From Phialophora verrucosa (taxonomy: Eukaryota > Ascomycota > Eurotiomycetes > Chaetothyriales > Herpotrichiellaceae), in NCBI GenBank assembly GCA_002099365.1, contig MSED01000015.1, positions 1,922,001 through 1,986,000 on the forward strand: DNA of 64,000 nt. The letters are read 5' to 3'. This document shows positions 32,526-43,540 of the stretch, piece by piece. The notes below the pieces were generated by a model, which worked only from the letters and a program-made list of their open reading frames with translations, was not told where the DNA came from and searched no databases. The translations under genes and the position numbers were made by a program. Within the stretch, counting starts at the first letter, position 1; every line of letters starts with the position of its first letter.

Positions 32526-33239
32526 TTAAGCACGCACCGACCCCTTCGCCGCACTGGCATTGGCATTGGCACCTCTCAACCACCCGCCCTCCCCCTCCTT
32601 GATTGCACCGTCAGCGTCAGCGTCAACATCAGCATCACTGTGATTGCCGACCCGGAATCCAAAAGCCGCAGCGGAACCCAACCGCATCGCCTCCACGGCG
32701 TTGGCGTCCGTCTTCTTGGCCTGCTCCCTTACCAGCCCGACCTGGAGGTACAAGTTCCAGATGAGGGAGAGGAAAAAGAAGCCAATGGCGGCGAGGAAGA
32801 AGGCGAGCGCGGCGTTGTGCGCGAGCTGCAGATGGCGATTAGGCGGGTAGGGAGGGGGTTTACTTCCGCCGCCGCTGCCTGCGCCGGAGCTTCGAGCTAC
32901 CGCGGCGGTGCGCCGTGCGAACTGCTCGAACGGGCCGTTGTTGTCGGCGACGGTGTGCCGAGGTCGTGGCGGGCCACCAGGAAACATCGGAACAACCGTC
33001 GAACGACGTATCTCGTCGACCATATCATCTCCCGTGGCGACCAGAGGAGTCGACATGGCCCAGGTCATCCCGTTGTACGTGGTAGTTGGCTCGATAAGCT
33101 GTCCCCGGTCCGGCATCCGCAAGGGGTAGGCATGACGCTGGCGATGTGCGCGCTCACCGCGGGTAGCAAAAGCCTGTGGCACGGCCGCAAGCGCGAGGCC
33201 GAGAAGGGCGAGGGAGGCGAGAGACTTGATCGGGGCCAT
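32526..33239 (-). CDS. Membrane protein with signal peptide, unknown
   Basis: Single exon, 237 aa from ATG 33239; the frame upstream has only a GTG. A clear signal peptide (LASLALLGLALAAVPQAFA, ~6-24) is followed by a ~115-residue presumed lumenal or extracellular part with an Arg-rich start and a Gly/Pro-rich end. A TM helix at ~142-166 (ALAFFLAAIGFFFLSLIW) precedes a short cytosolic tail with an Asp/Ala run (DADVDADADG). This makes a type I membrane protein. I do not recognise a family. A single long frame with coherent signal and TM segments supports a real gene. Confidence 0.7.
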   Translation of the reverse strand: MAPIKSLASLALLGLALAAVPQAFATRGERAHRQRHAYPLRMPDRGQLIEPTTTYNGMTWAMSTPLVATGDDMVDEIRRSTVVPMFPGGPPRPRHTVADNNGPFEQFARRTAAVARSSGAGSGGGSKPPPYPPNRHLQLAHNAALAFFLAAIGFFFLSLIWNLYLQVGLVREQAKKTDANAVEAMRLGSAAAFGFRVGNHSDADVDADADGAIKEGEGGWLRGANANASAAKGSVRA

Positions 33240-34085
33240 TTCAGTGGGGAATGTGCCGTAGTTGAAATGGATATTTATACCGAGTGGATTGAAAGATGTC
33301 GGTGGTTGCACAGGGGTTCGTGGTGTAGGTTTTCCGACTCGAAGATTGAACGTCTGTCGAGGAAGTTTTATGCAAGAGAGGAATTAGGATCGGAACCGTC
33401 GGGAAGGATAGAGAAGAAGTCGAGACTTTATATTCCTGTCTGGGAGATCCTCGTCCGTTTGTCGTCCTGTAGCTTGTTTGCCCTTATAATTTTGTTTGGC
33501 CATTAAGATCAGTGCCTTTGGTGAGTGAGTGAGTGAGTGGCGGTGACATCTGACGGTTTCGTTGGCATCCGTCTCATCTCCCGATCGGTCGAAATCGCTG
33601 TCATTGTCACTATCGTGGCTAGCGAGTGACCGTTGATGTGACGCATGATAATATACATGGGGAGTGAGTGACTCCGACGGGCTTGGAATGGATAGCTGAT
33701 GTGATGTTGCGTGCTGTGTTACGATTCGACATAATGAAATGCGCCGAAGCGAACATGGTCAACGATGCTGGGCATAGTCGTAGAGAGTGTCTGAGCAAGA
33801 GGAAGTTGGATACCATCATTCCTGGTGCGCAAGCAATGTGACAGACAGCAGAGAAGGTGCTTCGAGTCCGGGGCACGGTTTCTGCAATCAGAGGAATATA
33901 TCTCTATTTTCCCCCTTTGCCTCCCCTCTCAGATGGTCCTTTCGGTCAAGACATATGTGACAGCCAGAACATGCCAGGTCAACCTCAGCATCAAAGTTCA
34001 TTTCTGCTCTCCCCATCCCCCGATCGAGTGGATCAATGCCTTACCCTTGAGTTCCTCGCCTCCCCACCAGCAGAATCTGCTACCC
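33240..34085. other. Intergenic with short GAGT repeats
   Basis: No gene seen. GTGAGTGAGTGAGTGAGTGG at 33521-33540 is a short (GAGT)n microsatellite, and a weaker GAGTGAGTGA lies near 33662. The long plus-strand frames that cross this region run antisense into the flanking genes. Confidence 0.6.
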
Positions 34086-35849
34086 CTAGACCCCACCAAA
34101 TCCAAACACTTCTTCATACCAACTCACGCTCCTGCCATCCCGCCAGACCCACCAGCCGACAAGGCTTCTGACGTGTCTCGACAGACTCGGCGGCCCACAG
34201 ACAAAGACACTGACATCGACATCCTCTTGACCTCCGTTCTCTGCGTTCGTGGACCTCCGGTCAAGCGCCACAGGAGTGTCCGGCGACTTGGTGAAGACCT
34301 CATCGACACTCTCCTGCAAATCAGGTCTCTGTCCCAGGTCCTCCACCTTGAATCCTTTTTCTCGCAGGAAAGGACCGTTCAATGTTGCAGGATCGAGGAC
34401 GGCCTCCTGGACCGACCTCGTGGTTGCGTAGATCTCGACATTGAGAGTGGCGGGCGTTCCGGTTCGTATGGCACCCAAGAGAAGGTCGACGACCCATCGT
34501 GCCTCCGTGAGCGTCTTGGTGAGGTAGATGAATTTGATCCGTCTGGCGCGGTTCAAAGGAGAGGCCAGCAGGGACAGATAGATTGGGAGCGTGTACGTGA
34601 CGCCGATCCCGCCCGCCACGAGGAGGATGGGTCCGTTCGAATCGGACTTCGACTGCGGATCGGACCCAAGAAATGCGGGCATATACTCGCTCGCCTCGCC
34701 GTAGGGGCCCTCGACGCGTATGCCCTCCCCCAACAAGCCTTTATTTGCCGAATGCGAGCACAGAGCGGCGAGATACGACGTCCCCGGCCCGCCCATATTC
34801 CGGAGCACCAGCGTGATCTCCACACTCGATTTCGACTTCCTCTCCACATTTGCGATCGTCGCTGGCGTCTTCGGGCCCGCCACGCCTTTCCGCACTAGAT
34901 AGACATGCTGTCCTGGCATCGAGACAGCCAATTGATCATCCCCCCCGACTCGGAACTTGACTTGAATCAAGTCCGTCGCAGTCCCTCCCTGCATGGCTTG
35001 ACATCTCAACCCCTCGACCTTTCTCGCGCCACGAGCTCTGGAAATCCCTCCGAGGAGATAAATCGCAGCCGCCTGCCCGATGAACCAGCGCGTGTACGGG
35101 ACGTGGAACCACAACACCGGAAGCACCGCGGCCGAGAGGACGACGTGCGAGCGGTAAAAAACCGCATGGTAGACCCGTCTCCTCACGGGAGGCAGACTCA
35201 GCAGGCCGAGAAGGTTGAAACTCCAGAACGCGAGGACGCCCAGCCGGACGTCCCGGTCTCTGATCCTCTTCTCCAGGAAGCCCATCGAGACGAAGAAGCG
35301 CAGGTACAGAACCGCGTGCGCAGCCAGGAGGAGATGGACGATCCGGCCGGAGAGGCGATGCACGGCGTTGAGGCGCTCGTGCGTCATGCCTGTCGCCCAG
35401 GTCACGGGGCTGTACCGCGCGTGCTTGACGCTCAGGAGATAATGAAAGGGCAGTTGGCTGGCGGCGACGTGCCCCAACGATTTCGTAATGTGCATGTAGT
35501 CGTCTCCGGTGCCGCGGGAGGCCAGGTACAGCAGCCACAGCGCGTAGATCAGGCCGAGAACCGAAATGTAAAGCGGTCCGTATTCGGATATGTACGTAGT
35601 TGAGAGAATCCAGGCGGCGCGGTGGAGGGAGAGACGCAGTCCACGCGCCGGACCTCGAGACTTGGATGATGACAGCCGCCGCGGGGAGAGTGTCTTTGAC
35701 AAGGAGCCGGCTACCCACCGTCGATAGACATATACCGCCAGCATGACGACAAGGGGACTGAGCCAGGCGTGGAGGCCCGCACGTGTGAGTTGACGACGCC
35801 GTTCGTCGAGTTGCTCGGGCGTGAGCTTGACCGTCATCGAGTACGCCAT
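34086..35849 (-). CDS. Ferric reductase-type transmembrane flavocytochrome
   Basis: Single exon, 587 aa from ATG 35849. The N-terminal half has six to seven TM helices with the paired heme-ligand histidines of the FRE/NOX family (HERLNAVHRLSGRIVHLL and the following HAVFYRSHVVL). The C-terminal half is a ferredoxin-reductase-like unit: an FAD-binding PGQHVYLV, the NADPH motif VAGGIGVTYTLP, and a terminal VFVCGPPSLSRHV. Enzymes of this type move electrons from NADPH across the membrane to reduce extracellular or vacuolar Fe3+ or Cu2+. There is no iron permease or ferroxidase beside it. A metal reductase is preferred over NADPH oxidase because of the overall layout, but the substrate is not shown. 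The end lacks the usual terminal Phe. Confidence 0.9.
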   Translation of the reverse strand: MAYSMTVKLTPEQLDERRRQLTRAGLHAWLSPLVVMLAVYVYRRWVAGSLSKTLSPRRLSSSKSRGPARGLRLSLHRAAWILSTTYISEYGPLYISVLGLIYALWLLYLASRGTGDDYMHITKSLGHVAASQLPFHYLLSVKHARYSPVTWATGMTHERLNAVHRLSGRIVHLLLAAHAVLYLRFFVSMGFLEKRIRDRDVRLGVLAFWSFNLLGLLSLPPVRRRVYHAVFYRSHVVLSAAVLPVLWFHVPYTRWFIGQAAAIYLLGGISRARGARKVEGLRCQAMQGGTATDLIQVKFRVGGDDQLAVSMPGQHVYLVRKGVAGPKTPATIANVERKSKSSVEITLVLRNMGGPGTSYLAALCSHSANKGLLGEGIRVEGPYGEASEYMPAFLGSDPQSKSDSNGPILLVAGGIGVTYTLPIYLSLLASPLNRARRIKFIYLTKTLTEARWVVDLLLGAIRTGTPATLNVEIYATTRSVQEAVLDPATLNGPFLREKGFKVEDLGQRPDLQESVDEVFTKSPDTPVALDRRSTNAENGGQEDVDVSVFVCGPPSLSRHVRSLVGWWVWRDGRSVSWYEEVFGFGGV

Positions 35850-36463
35850 TTTGGATTTCACGTGGTCACCGAGCCAGGTGGAGTCTCTTCAAGGAAGAGG
35901 CCGTCTCAGAGCAGGCGGAACTAATATGATAGTGTTGTAGCCGTAGTCTCACGCTCTCCACACGTAGCACCCTCTGTGCACCGGGTACAACGGACAGATC
36001 ACTGATAACGAGGTCGCCTCGCTGCCTGGGATCCAAAAAGGGGCTGGCTCGGCTCCCGAATCCCTCGCCAAGCAGCGCCAGCGAGGCTCCGAAGCCCCTT
36101 TTTCTCACTGCAGCGCGAGTAATTAACTTGAGCAACCATCGATTATGTACCGAGTAGTATGTATGTATCGGAGCGACGGCCATGAATAGCAGGCCACATA
36201 GGGAACAACAGGTTTCATCCGCTGGAAATGCGGGACGACATAATGATACACATTAGATGAGATGCATAGCCCATGACCACTCGCTCATCTAGCATGCAAC
36301 TGCAACGATATCCTCTGCCGCGTCCGCTTTTACTCCAAAATGATGCGTATATGGACAACCGAGGCCCGCAAAGGCAAAACACTAGACTTCAAAGTACTGT
36401 CGATCCAAACGTCACCCTGTTTTGAGGCTTGGTGTACGCCCGTGCCAGGCGTCTCTCGACTTC
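35850..36463. other. Intergenic: ferric reductase promoter and glycogenin 3' region
   Basis: No gene is supported. A 105-codon minus frame starting at 36183 runs toward the reductase and probably lies in its 5' leader. GATA-type sites were not assessed systematically. Confidence 0.5.
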
Positions 36464-39111
36464 CTAAGCCTTTGTGGCAGCCAGGAACGGTGCCGTAGCC
36501 TTGGCAGGGATCTCCTCCGTCGCTGCCGGTCCGCCCACTGTAGGAATCAACTCCGCCGTCGGTTCAATCTCCACTGTGCTAGATAAAGGGTCCAGCTCAT
36601 CAGTCTCTTCATCTGCCCCATCCCTTGGCTGCTGCGCAGGCGACGGCACCTGTTCTTGCCCCAATTCGAAGTGAGGCGTCTTCAAAATGGGCTTTGGCAC
36701 CTTGGGTGCTTTTGTTGGCGAAAGATGTGATATTGTTGCCTCCACCGCCGCCTCTCTACTCGAACTCTCCGGCATCTTTCTTGGCGGAGGCTCCGGCAAA
36801 TCCCCCAGTTCCCGCGTCCCCGTTGGCGAGAGCAGTGCCTCGCTCTGCCGCCTTTGAAGCTCTTCAAGTTTTGTGATGGGGTTCTGTCGTCCACAATATT
36901 GGCATCTCCAGTACAAAACACGCGACAAATCATGTGGCAGGACACGCGAATGAGGGAACTCAGGCTGGGGATAGTGGGAGAAGCGACGCACCCATTCTTC
37001 TTGTTTTGGTACTCCTTCTGCCGCGGGGAGGGTACCTTCATCCTCTTTCTCACCTCCCCAGAATGTAGGTCGTCGAATCGGTGCCGGGGTCACGGGCAAG
37101 CTCGGTCTTTCGTCCTTTGTCGGGAAGTCGGTTAGTTTCAGGCTTGGGCGTCGTCTACTTCTATCAGTCGGGGTTGTGGCGCCGCTAGCGCTGCGAGGAG
37201 AGCGTTGGCCAAGTGTGTTATACAAGACCTGTAATTTTCCTTTTCGAGGTTGGCTGATGGCCTGGACATAGCGCTCAATTTCGGGCATGTCGTCCCATGC
37301 GTTCGTCCTTTGTTGGAAGGTTTCCCAGACATTGATCGGCTCGGGTGGTGGCTGGGGAGGTGAGGTGGGCACGCCTTCTTTGCTCGCTTCTTCGGTGTCG
37401 GTAGGTGCCAAATCCGTCCGCGGTTCATCGGGCACGGTGGTTGCAGGCTCCGAAAGGGGAGGCGGCGGAGGTGGGCTTGGTTGCCTGGCCTGCGGAAATA
37501 CTCGGGTGGGCTTGGGAGCTCTCGACTCCCACGGGAAGATGGGTTTGGGTTTCACGGGCTCGGGTGCCTTTTCCGGAACTTGGTACCACATATCCTTTGG
37601 TGCTTCGGGGTAGTGAGCAGGCGGCTGGAAAAGTTTCGTCTCGCTTGACATGTCGTAGATGGTTGTGGGGAAGTTGGCCGCTTCTGGTTTCGAGTGGGCA
37701 GGTGGTGGTGCTCTGCTCAACGTAAGCAATAAAAGACTAGACTCAGGTTGATGGACTTACCGTGCAGGGTCCCATTCTGTGTGAGGTGCTGAGAATCGCC
37801 GCTGCTCGATCGTCGGGACAGGGTGGAAATCTTGCGGTCCCTGTGGGGTAGGTGCATCGCCCAGTGGCAATTCTAGAGTCGAGGATGGTTGTTGAGGTTG
37901 CTCGTGGTGTGCCTGGGTCTCTGGTGGCAGCGTTGTTTGATCGGATGGCGACTGTTGCTGATGCGGTTCTGGATGGTGGTACTCCTGGGGTTGGTGATGG
38001 GACTCGTGTGGAACAGGTGCTGGAAGTGGCGCTGGTCCTGATTGTCCACGTGGGTAGTCAACGACATAGAGCGGTTCTTCGCCTCGCACATAATCATGTA
38101 CCGTCTTCTTGGACTCAAAGGTTTGGGCATCGTAGTAATGGATGGCCTGCACACGTTAGCATCACAGAAGTAAACCCTCCTTCGGAGCAGCGCACCTTTG
38201 GACGATAATGCCTGTCAAAGACAGACCACCACATTCCCAGCAGTTCACCATAGACGCCCGAGTTCATCCGGTTATCTCTGCCCAACGTCCACGGTTTGTC
38301 TGCGCCGATAAAATGTACAACGGCGATACTGCTTTGGAAATGTCGGTAGGCTGGGACGTATTGGTAGTGGCCGCTGGGCGTGCAGTTGTAAACGAAGCTC
38401 AACCTTTGCCACTCGCGGAAATGCGTGTTGAGTAGCCCTTGATCGGCTCCGTCGAAGCTGACGCCCCTTTGCGCCAACGCATACAGCGCATAGAAATCTG
38501 ACATGTTGGGATTCAGAACCATCATCCCGCTGTTGAAGCAATCCGGCCAGCCAATATCCGGCACCGCAGCGAAGTCTGTATCTAGGGTGAGGAGCTCGTT
38601 GGGGGCTCGGAGAGCCACCATGTCTGCATCCAGGTATACTATTCTCTTGAACTGTGTTTGACGCCATAGCTCGATCTTGGTGAAAGAGGATATCAGGTCA
38701 GGTCGGTTCATGAGGTAGAGGTTTGCAGGGTTCTTGTTGATGATTTGCTGGACAGGCACGACTTGGTCATAAACAGTCTGGCTAAGTCAGTGGCATGCGA
38801 GGGAGGCTTCCGAGGCAGGGACAAACTCGTAGCTCGTTAATGGTGTCTGAGGATAGTTTGTCGACGAGGATAAAGGCCACCAGGGGAGCTTTCGCGCCTC
38901 TGTCCTTCAGGGAGTGGCCCAGGACCATGGCACCTGTAGATGAACATCAGCCGGGATCGCACCGTGATGACCTTGCTGGTCGACATACCCGGTAGGTAGG
39001 CATCGTTCATGAGCAGCTGTTGACACTTCAGTCAGTAAAAGCCGATGCGGGGAAATCGGGACAAGGGCTGCCTACCGTCGCAAAGACAGAGCCGCCGCTG
39101 AGGGGAGCCAT
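36464..39111 (-). CDS. Glycogenin, self-glucosylating initiator of glycogen synthesis
   Basis: Six exons, complement(join(36464..37712,37761..38146,38196..38777,38827..38933,38989..39016,39076..39111)), give 795 aa. Exon 1 has 36 nt and exon 2 only 28 nt; introns are 48-59 nt. The joined start reads MAPLSGGSVFATLLMNDAYL, typical of glycosyltransferase family 8. The DAD metal-binding motif is at 107-109 (VYLDADMVAL) and further GT8 blocks are NSGMMVLNP and FDGADQGLLN. After ~265 residues a long Pro/Gln-rich tail follows, with conserved islands TEWDPARAP and PIFPWESRAPKPTRVFP, as in other fungal glycogenins, where the tail binds glycogen synthase. It uses UDP-glucose to prime glycogen in the cytosol. 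The frame is intact across all exons. Confidence 0.94.
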
Positions 39112-40352
39112 GATGCCAGAGGGGGAGAGTCGACGGCGCGGTGGACGAGGACGGTGAGAGAAGTAAGGATAATATCAGTAGTGGAAGAGAATCACAAGAT
39201 CAAGCAGCAGCAGCAGCAACTGCATGCAATTAGCCCCAGCCCACTGCAGGGCCTCGCCGGGAAGGTGCTGGTCGACTGATGCGATCACTTTTTTTGAGAT
39301 GGAGGAGGGAAGCTGCGCGTGTATCTCGCTGTCACTGGCTGCTCACCCTGCTCGGGAGGTGCAACAAGCAGCAAGCGATGCGGGGGACACAGGCAGGCCG
39401 GCAACAATTGGTGGAAGCTCCAGCGAGCTGCTGCTCCTCGCGCTGGCGCCACCAAACAGAAGCTCCCAACTGCGGCGAGTCCACACTGACGTCTTCGTCG
39501 TTGCTGCAGAGTGATGCAAAGCCCAGGCCGCGATCAGAAGTGTCGGAGGTCAGATGAACGCTCCCAAAACAAACGGGCCACGTCTGCCTCGGTCGCACGC
39601 TTTGCACTCCGGACTGCCACCGTCCTCACTTTCGATGTACTCGACAATCATGAAAACTTTGAACGTGAATGCAAAATTTGTGCAAAAGCATGTGCGCGCG
39701 GAAGCGTGGGCTGATGAGACTCCGCTCGAGCCAGGGAAAAATGCGAGACACGCCCGCATCCCACGCGTCCGCCAGCGATAAAGAGCTCCGGCGCAATTTC
39801 CTTCGAGTGCCGAACGGCGGGCTTTGTTGGACAACCGCCTGCTTGAGGCTGGAACCCTTGACGTTGAGGCTTGAACTTGCCACCGTTTTCCTCGCTAGCC
39901 CTGGCTTATCTTGCCGTTGCTGTGGCGCCCCGACCTGCCAGAACTCAACGCGTTTCTAATCCTTGTTAGGCGCGTCTACAGTATGGCGACAGAGAGGAGC
40001 TTTTCGACGTTCGCTGGACGCAAAGACGCTCGCCGTGACAACGACGAGACTCTGCCGCAAGTACATTAGCCGAACAAATGGGGAAGATGGTTGACAGCGG
40101 CCAGGGACAGAATGATGCATGCACGTGTACTCGGTAGGAAGACTAACAACCCCGTGTCACACCGCCTAGATTTTGGTATTCTTTCCTCCCAAAGAACCTC
40201 TTCTGGCCCGAACGACACATGTGTGCTGCATCTACATGTCTGACATTGTTTTTACAAACTCAAGGGTTGCCCCATCTTTCCTCTTCCATCTCGGACGCCG
40301 TAACATAGGAACTCACTCCCCCGAAGACGCCCTGTCCTCTTGTCCTCTTACA
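39112..40352. other. Intergenic, no gene seen
   Basis: A 1.24-kb gap between the glycogenin start and the end of the helicase gene. CAG-rich trinucleotides near 39204-39222 are a minor microsatellite. Frames of up to ~108 codons occur without motif content. Confidence 0.55.
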
Positions 40353-43271
40353 CTATGCCAACAACCTTTCGATGTCTCTCAGCGAGCCTGCCCTTCTCTC
40401 CTCCCTCTTCACCTTCTCTCCGAATGCTTCACTCGCCAACTTCCTCTTCTTCGATTGAATCTCAATCACGTCGTCCTCTATAGTGCCTTCCACAACTAGA
40501 CGTACCACTTTGCAATCACGGGTCTGTCCGAGTCTGTGGACCCGGTCAACAGCTTGATCTTCAATGGCCGGCGCCCACCAGGAGTCCGCCAGAATTACCT
40601 GGTTCGCCGCCACCAAGTTCAGACCCACAGAGCAAACAGACAAGGATGCCAGCATGATCTTGCAGGATGCGTCGCTGTTGAGGGATTCAATTGCCGCATC
40701 GCGACGAGTCGAGTTCATCTTGCCATCAAGTCGGGTGAAATTGAGGCCATGCCGAAGCAGCTGAGCCTGCACCAGGTCCAGAAACGAGGTCCACTGTGAA
40801 AACACCACAGTTTTGACATCCGTGTCGGCCTCGGACGCCTTGAGAATCTTGACGAGCGCTTCGATCTTGCTGCTGGTCGTCTCTGGATCGAAGTCAAGGT
40901 CGGCCTCATCGCCTTCGCCAAAGTTTGCGGCCGGATCGACTAGTTGTTCGCCGTTGGCAAGCGCCGCACGGCACATGGGACATTTATGTTGTGTTTCAAT
41001 GACTCGCTCAATGCACTCACGACAATAAGTATGTGCGCAAGCCGTGATCACCGGGTTCCTGAAAGATTCCAGACACACGGGACAGTCCTCCTGCGAATCG
41101 ATCTGCACCTGTAAAATGTCCTGTAGGGTCTTCCTGTTGGCGGCGTTTGTGACATCCACAACCTCGTTAGACTCGACTAGTTCCAGCAGTTTCTGCACTC
41201 TGTCGTCTCCACACATCTTCCAGTGATTGCAAGTCTGGCGCAATCGAAGCAGGACCTCGAGCAGGTGCGTCATGGTGTGATCTCCCTTCTTGGCTTTCGC
41301 GGCCTCAACCAGTCCCTTGGCCTGGCTTTTGAACGCATCGTACCTCTCCTGTTCATGCGGCAAGAACTTCACCGGATATTTATGGAAAGCAATGTTGGGG
41401 AGTTTGAGATCGATGAACTTCATGTCTTTCATACGGCGGAGACACAGCGTCGCCATGAGAGCTTGAAGCAGCAGACGAGCCTGAGGATCGCCGTTCTTGA
41501 GCGGACGAATCAGGGTCGAATTGAAAATCTCAAACTCGGTCAGCCCACCGGTCATGCCAATAAACTTGACGTGCGAGTAAAGGTCCTTGAGTGTGTTGAC
41601 TATCGGGGTGCCGGTGAGAACCCATCGAGATCCGGCCTGGAGCGCACATGCGGCTTGTGCCATCTTCGCTTTGGGATTGCGGGTTTGATGCCCTTCGTCC
41701 AGAATTACGCGTCGAAATTTGATAGAAAACAATCCCTTTGAAGCTGGTACCGGCTGAGGGCTGGACTTGCCATACGGAAAGAGCTCCTGAGTCATTGTCT
41801 GGTAGGTCGTGATGATGATATCGTATTCTGTCAGATCCTGGGGTGACAAGTTCTTCTTCTCTGGACCATGATAGACCAAGACGCGTGGTTGAAACTTGTT
41901 CTTGATGTGGTACTCTATCTGTGTGCTCCAGTTGGACATGACCGAGAGTGGTGCGATAATGAGCGTAGGTGTTCGGTTCTTGTCGGGGTCGGCCATGATA
42001 AGGGAGATCATCTGGATGGTCTTGCCCAAGCCCATGTCATCCGCAAGGAGACCACCACTTGCAAGCTCCGGAGCCTTGTTAATTGCAAAATTGGTGGCGA
42101 TGTTGAGGTACCCTTTGCCTAGCTTCTTCCACATCTGTACCATATCGTCGCCATTCTCAGGTAGTTTGGGAGATTCGTGGTCCAGCATCCACTGCAGTCC
42201 TTGTCTCTGATATGGCAACAACATTGTGGCGAGCTCCAGGGGTTGATCTGCCATTGGCATCTTCTCAAGCACGTCTTCGCCCGTTCCAAGCTTCCTCATA
42301 GCGTCCTGAACATCACGCGGGTTGAACGTGGACGTGCCACTCAGCAGTTGTTCCATATCTTCTGCTAGTTGACTACTCCCACTCGGCGGCGGGCCCAGGT
42401 TACTGTACTTGTTGGGTCCTTCATTGTCGAAGACTTGGACACCTTTTTTCCTCATTGCGCTGGCTGCCTTTTCCCTGGCTTTCTGCTGTTTCTCAAACTC
42501 TCGCCGCCGCTTCTCGCCCTCTCGCTTTGCACGCACCCACTCGGTGATTGGCAGCTTTTGGTCTTGCATCTGCTTGGCCAGGGCAGCGCCTGCAACAGGA
42601 TCATTCGTGCCGAAGAGTTTGAGACCGATCGGACAATCGTAATAGGTCTTGGGTCCAGTCAGTGCGCCTTCGACGAGCAGTGAGCCGTTATCAATCAACG
42701 GCGCTAATTTTGCCGCAACTTGGCGACCAATATGACCGATCTGGTCGCGGAGCACGTTATCGATTCTAATGGCGTTGCTGTCGTAGGGATTGCCTGGCTC
42801 GCGCCTGACTCGAACGTATTCCCCAACGGTTGCCTGACCATCATAAAATCGACACCCCACGATCTTGGTATTAAGGATCCCATAGAGCATATAGTTCTCG
42901 TACACGTCATCGTCGATATCCTCGGTGAGGTCAATTTCACGCGCGATGTCAGCTTCTTGATCCTGAGTAGAAAGCCAGCTGTCGCGCTCGTCCCTGCTGT
43001 GAGTTTCTGAGCCAATCTGGCTCAGTGTGGGTGTGTAATCTTTGTAGATTTGACTTGCACGCTGTGAGGAAGTCGGCACACCCGGTCGCGACTGACCCGA
43101 AGACGGCGGCGTTGGAAGAGGTGCGCCACCCTGAGAGACTTTGAAGGACGAGCGCGGAGAAGTGGAGAGGTCATCGTCGCCAGCGAGAAAGCTCCCCGCC
43201 GTAGAAGCCGCCGGCAGCCTCCTTTTGTTCGTGGTAGGGTTGGCATCGCCGGGCAGTTTTCTTTTGGTCAT
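40353..43271 (-). CDS. HIRAN-SNF2-RING helicase, HLTF/Rad5 type
   Basis: Single exon, 972 aa from ATG 43271; the frame upstream has only a GTG. A Ser/Pro-rich N-terminus is followed by a HIRAN domain (~125-230, with YDGQATVGEYVRVRREPGNP), which in HLTF binds 3' DNA ends. Then come the SNF2 ATPase with DDMGLGKT and DEGH, a C3HC4 RING between the lobes (CPVCLESF ... CRECIERV ... CPMCRA), and helicase_C with VHRLGQTRDC. The domain order is that of human HLTF and yeast Rad5, which remodel stalled forks and polyubiquitinate PCNA. It lies at the short end for the family and may be a filamentous-fungal paralogue of Rad5, so I give no symbol. Confidence 0.92.
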   Translation of the reverse strand: MTKRKLPGDANPTTNKRRLPAASTAGSFLAGDDDLSTSPRSSFKVSQGGAPLPTPPSSGQSRPGVPTSSQRASQIYKDYTPTLSQIGSETHSRDERDSWLSTQDQEADIAREIDLTEDIDDDVYENYMLYGILNTKIVGCRFYDGQATVGEYVRVRREPGNPYDSNAIRIDNVLRDQIGHIGRQVAAKLAPLIDNGSLLVEGALTGPKTYYDCPIGLKLFGTNDPVAGAALAKQMQDQKLPITEWVRAKREGEKRRREFEKQQKAREKAASAMRKKGVQVFDNEGPNKYSNLGPPPSGSSQLAEDMEQLLSGTSTFNPRDVQDAMRKLGTGEDVLEKMPMADQPLELATMLLPYQRQGLQWMLDHESPKLPENGDDMVQMWKKLGKGYLNIATNFAINKAPELASGGLLADDMGLGKTIQMISLIMADPDKNRTPTLIIAPLSVMSNWSTQIEYHIKNKFQPRVLVYHGPEKKNLSPQDLTEYDIIITTYQTMTQELFPYGKSSPQPVPASKGLFSIKFRRVILDEGHQTRNPKAKMAQAACALQAGSRWVLTGTPIVNTLKDLYSHVKFIGMTGGLTEFEIFNSTLIRPLKNGDPQARLLLQALMATLCLRRMKDMKFIDLKLPNIAFHKYPVKFLPHEQERYDAFKSQAKGLVEAAKAKKGDHTMTHLLEVLLRLRQTCNHWKMCGDDRVQKLLELVESNEVVDVTNAANRKTLQDILQVQIDSQEDCPVCLESFRNPVITACAHTYCRECIERVIETQHKCPMCRAALANGEQLVDPAANFGEGDEADLDFDPETTSSKIEALVKILKASEADTDVKTVVFSQWTSFLDLVQAQLLRHGLNFTRLDGKMNSTRRDAAIESLNSDASCKIMLASLSVCSVGLNLVAANQVILADSWWAPAIEDQAVDRVHRLGQTRDCKVVRLVVEGTIEDDVIEIQSKKRKLASEAFGEKVKREERRAGSLRDIERLLA

Positions 43272-43540
43272 GTTGAGGCACGGACGCGAGGTTGCAGGGA
43301 GGTAGGAATAATTCGCAGTCACCGATCACGGAAGCAGACACTAAGCATTTCAAGGAATGTATCGATAGAGCCATAGAATATTTAATTGCGACACAGTATG
43401 ATGTGCGCAGGGCGGCAGTGCTCTTTGTCCGACGCGTCGAGTTTGTTTGGGGTGTCGAAGTGCGTGATCACGTGAACACATCGCGAGCCTGACTAGGCGG
43501 CCGATGGCATATTTGTATCTATTGGAGCTGCAGAAATCAT
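43272..43540. other. Short intergenic gap
   Basis: 269 bp with the helicase promoter and the RIX1 3' end. Nothing else is visible. Confidence 0.5.

Noticed and set aside
32349..33506. 385-codon plus-strand frame
   Set aside because: Antisense to the signal-peptide membrane protein and without a domain; the minus frame has coherent signal and TM segments.
33825..35603. 357- and 232-codon plus-strand frames
   Set aside because: Antisense to the ferric-reductase-type gene.
35866..36183. 105-codon minus-strand ATG frame
   Set aside because: Probably in the ferric reductase 5' leader; no recognisable sequence.
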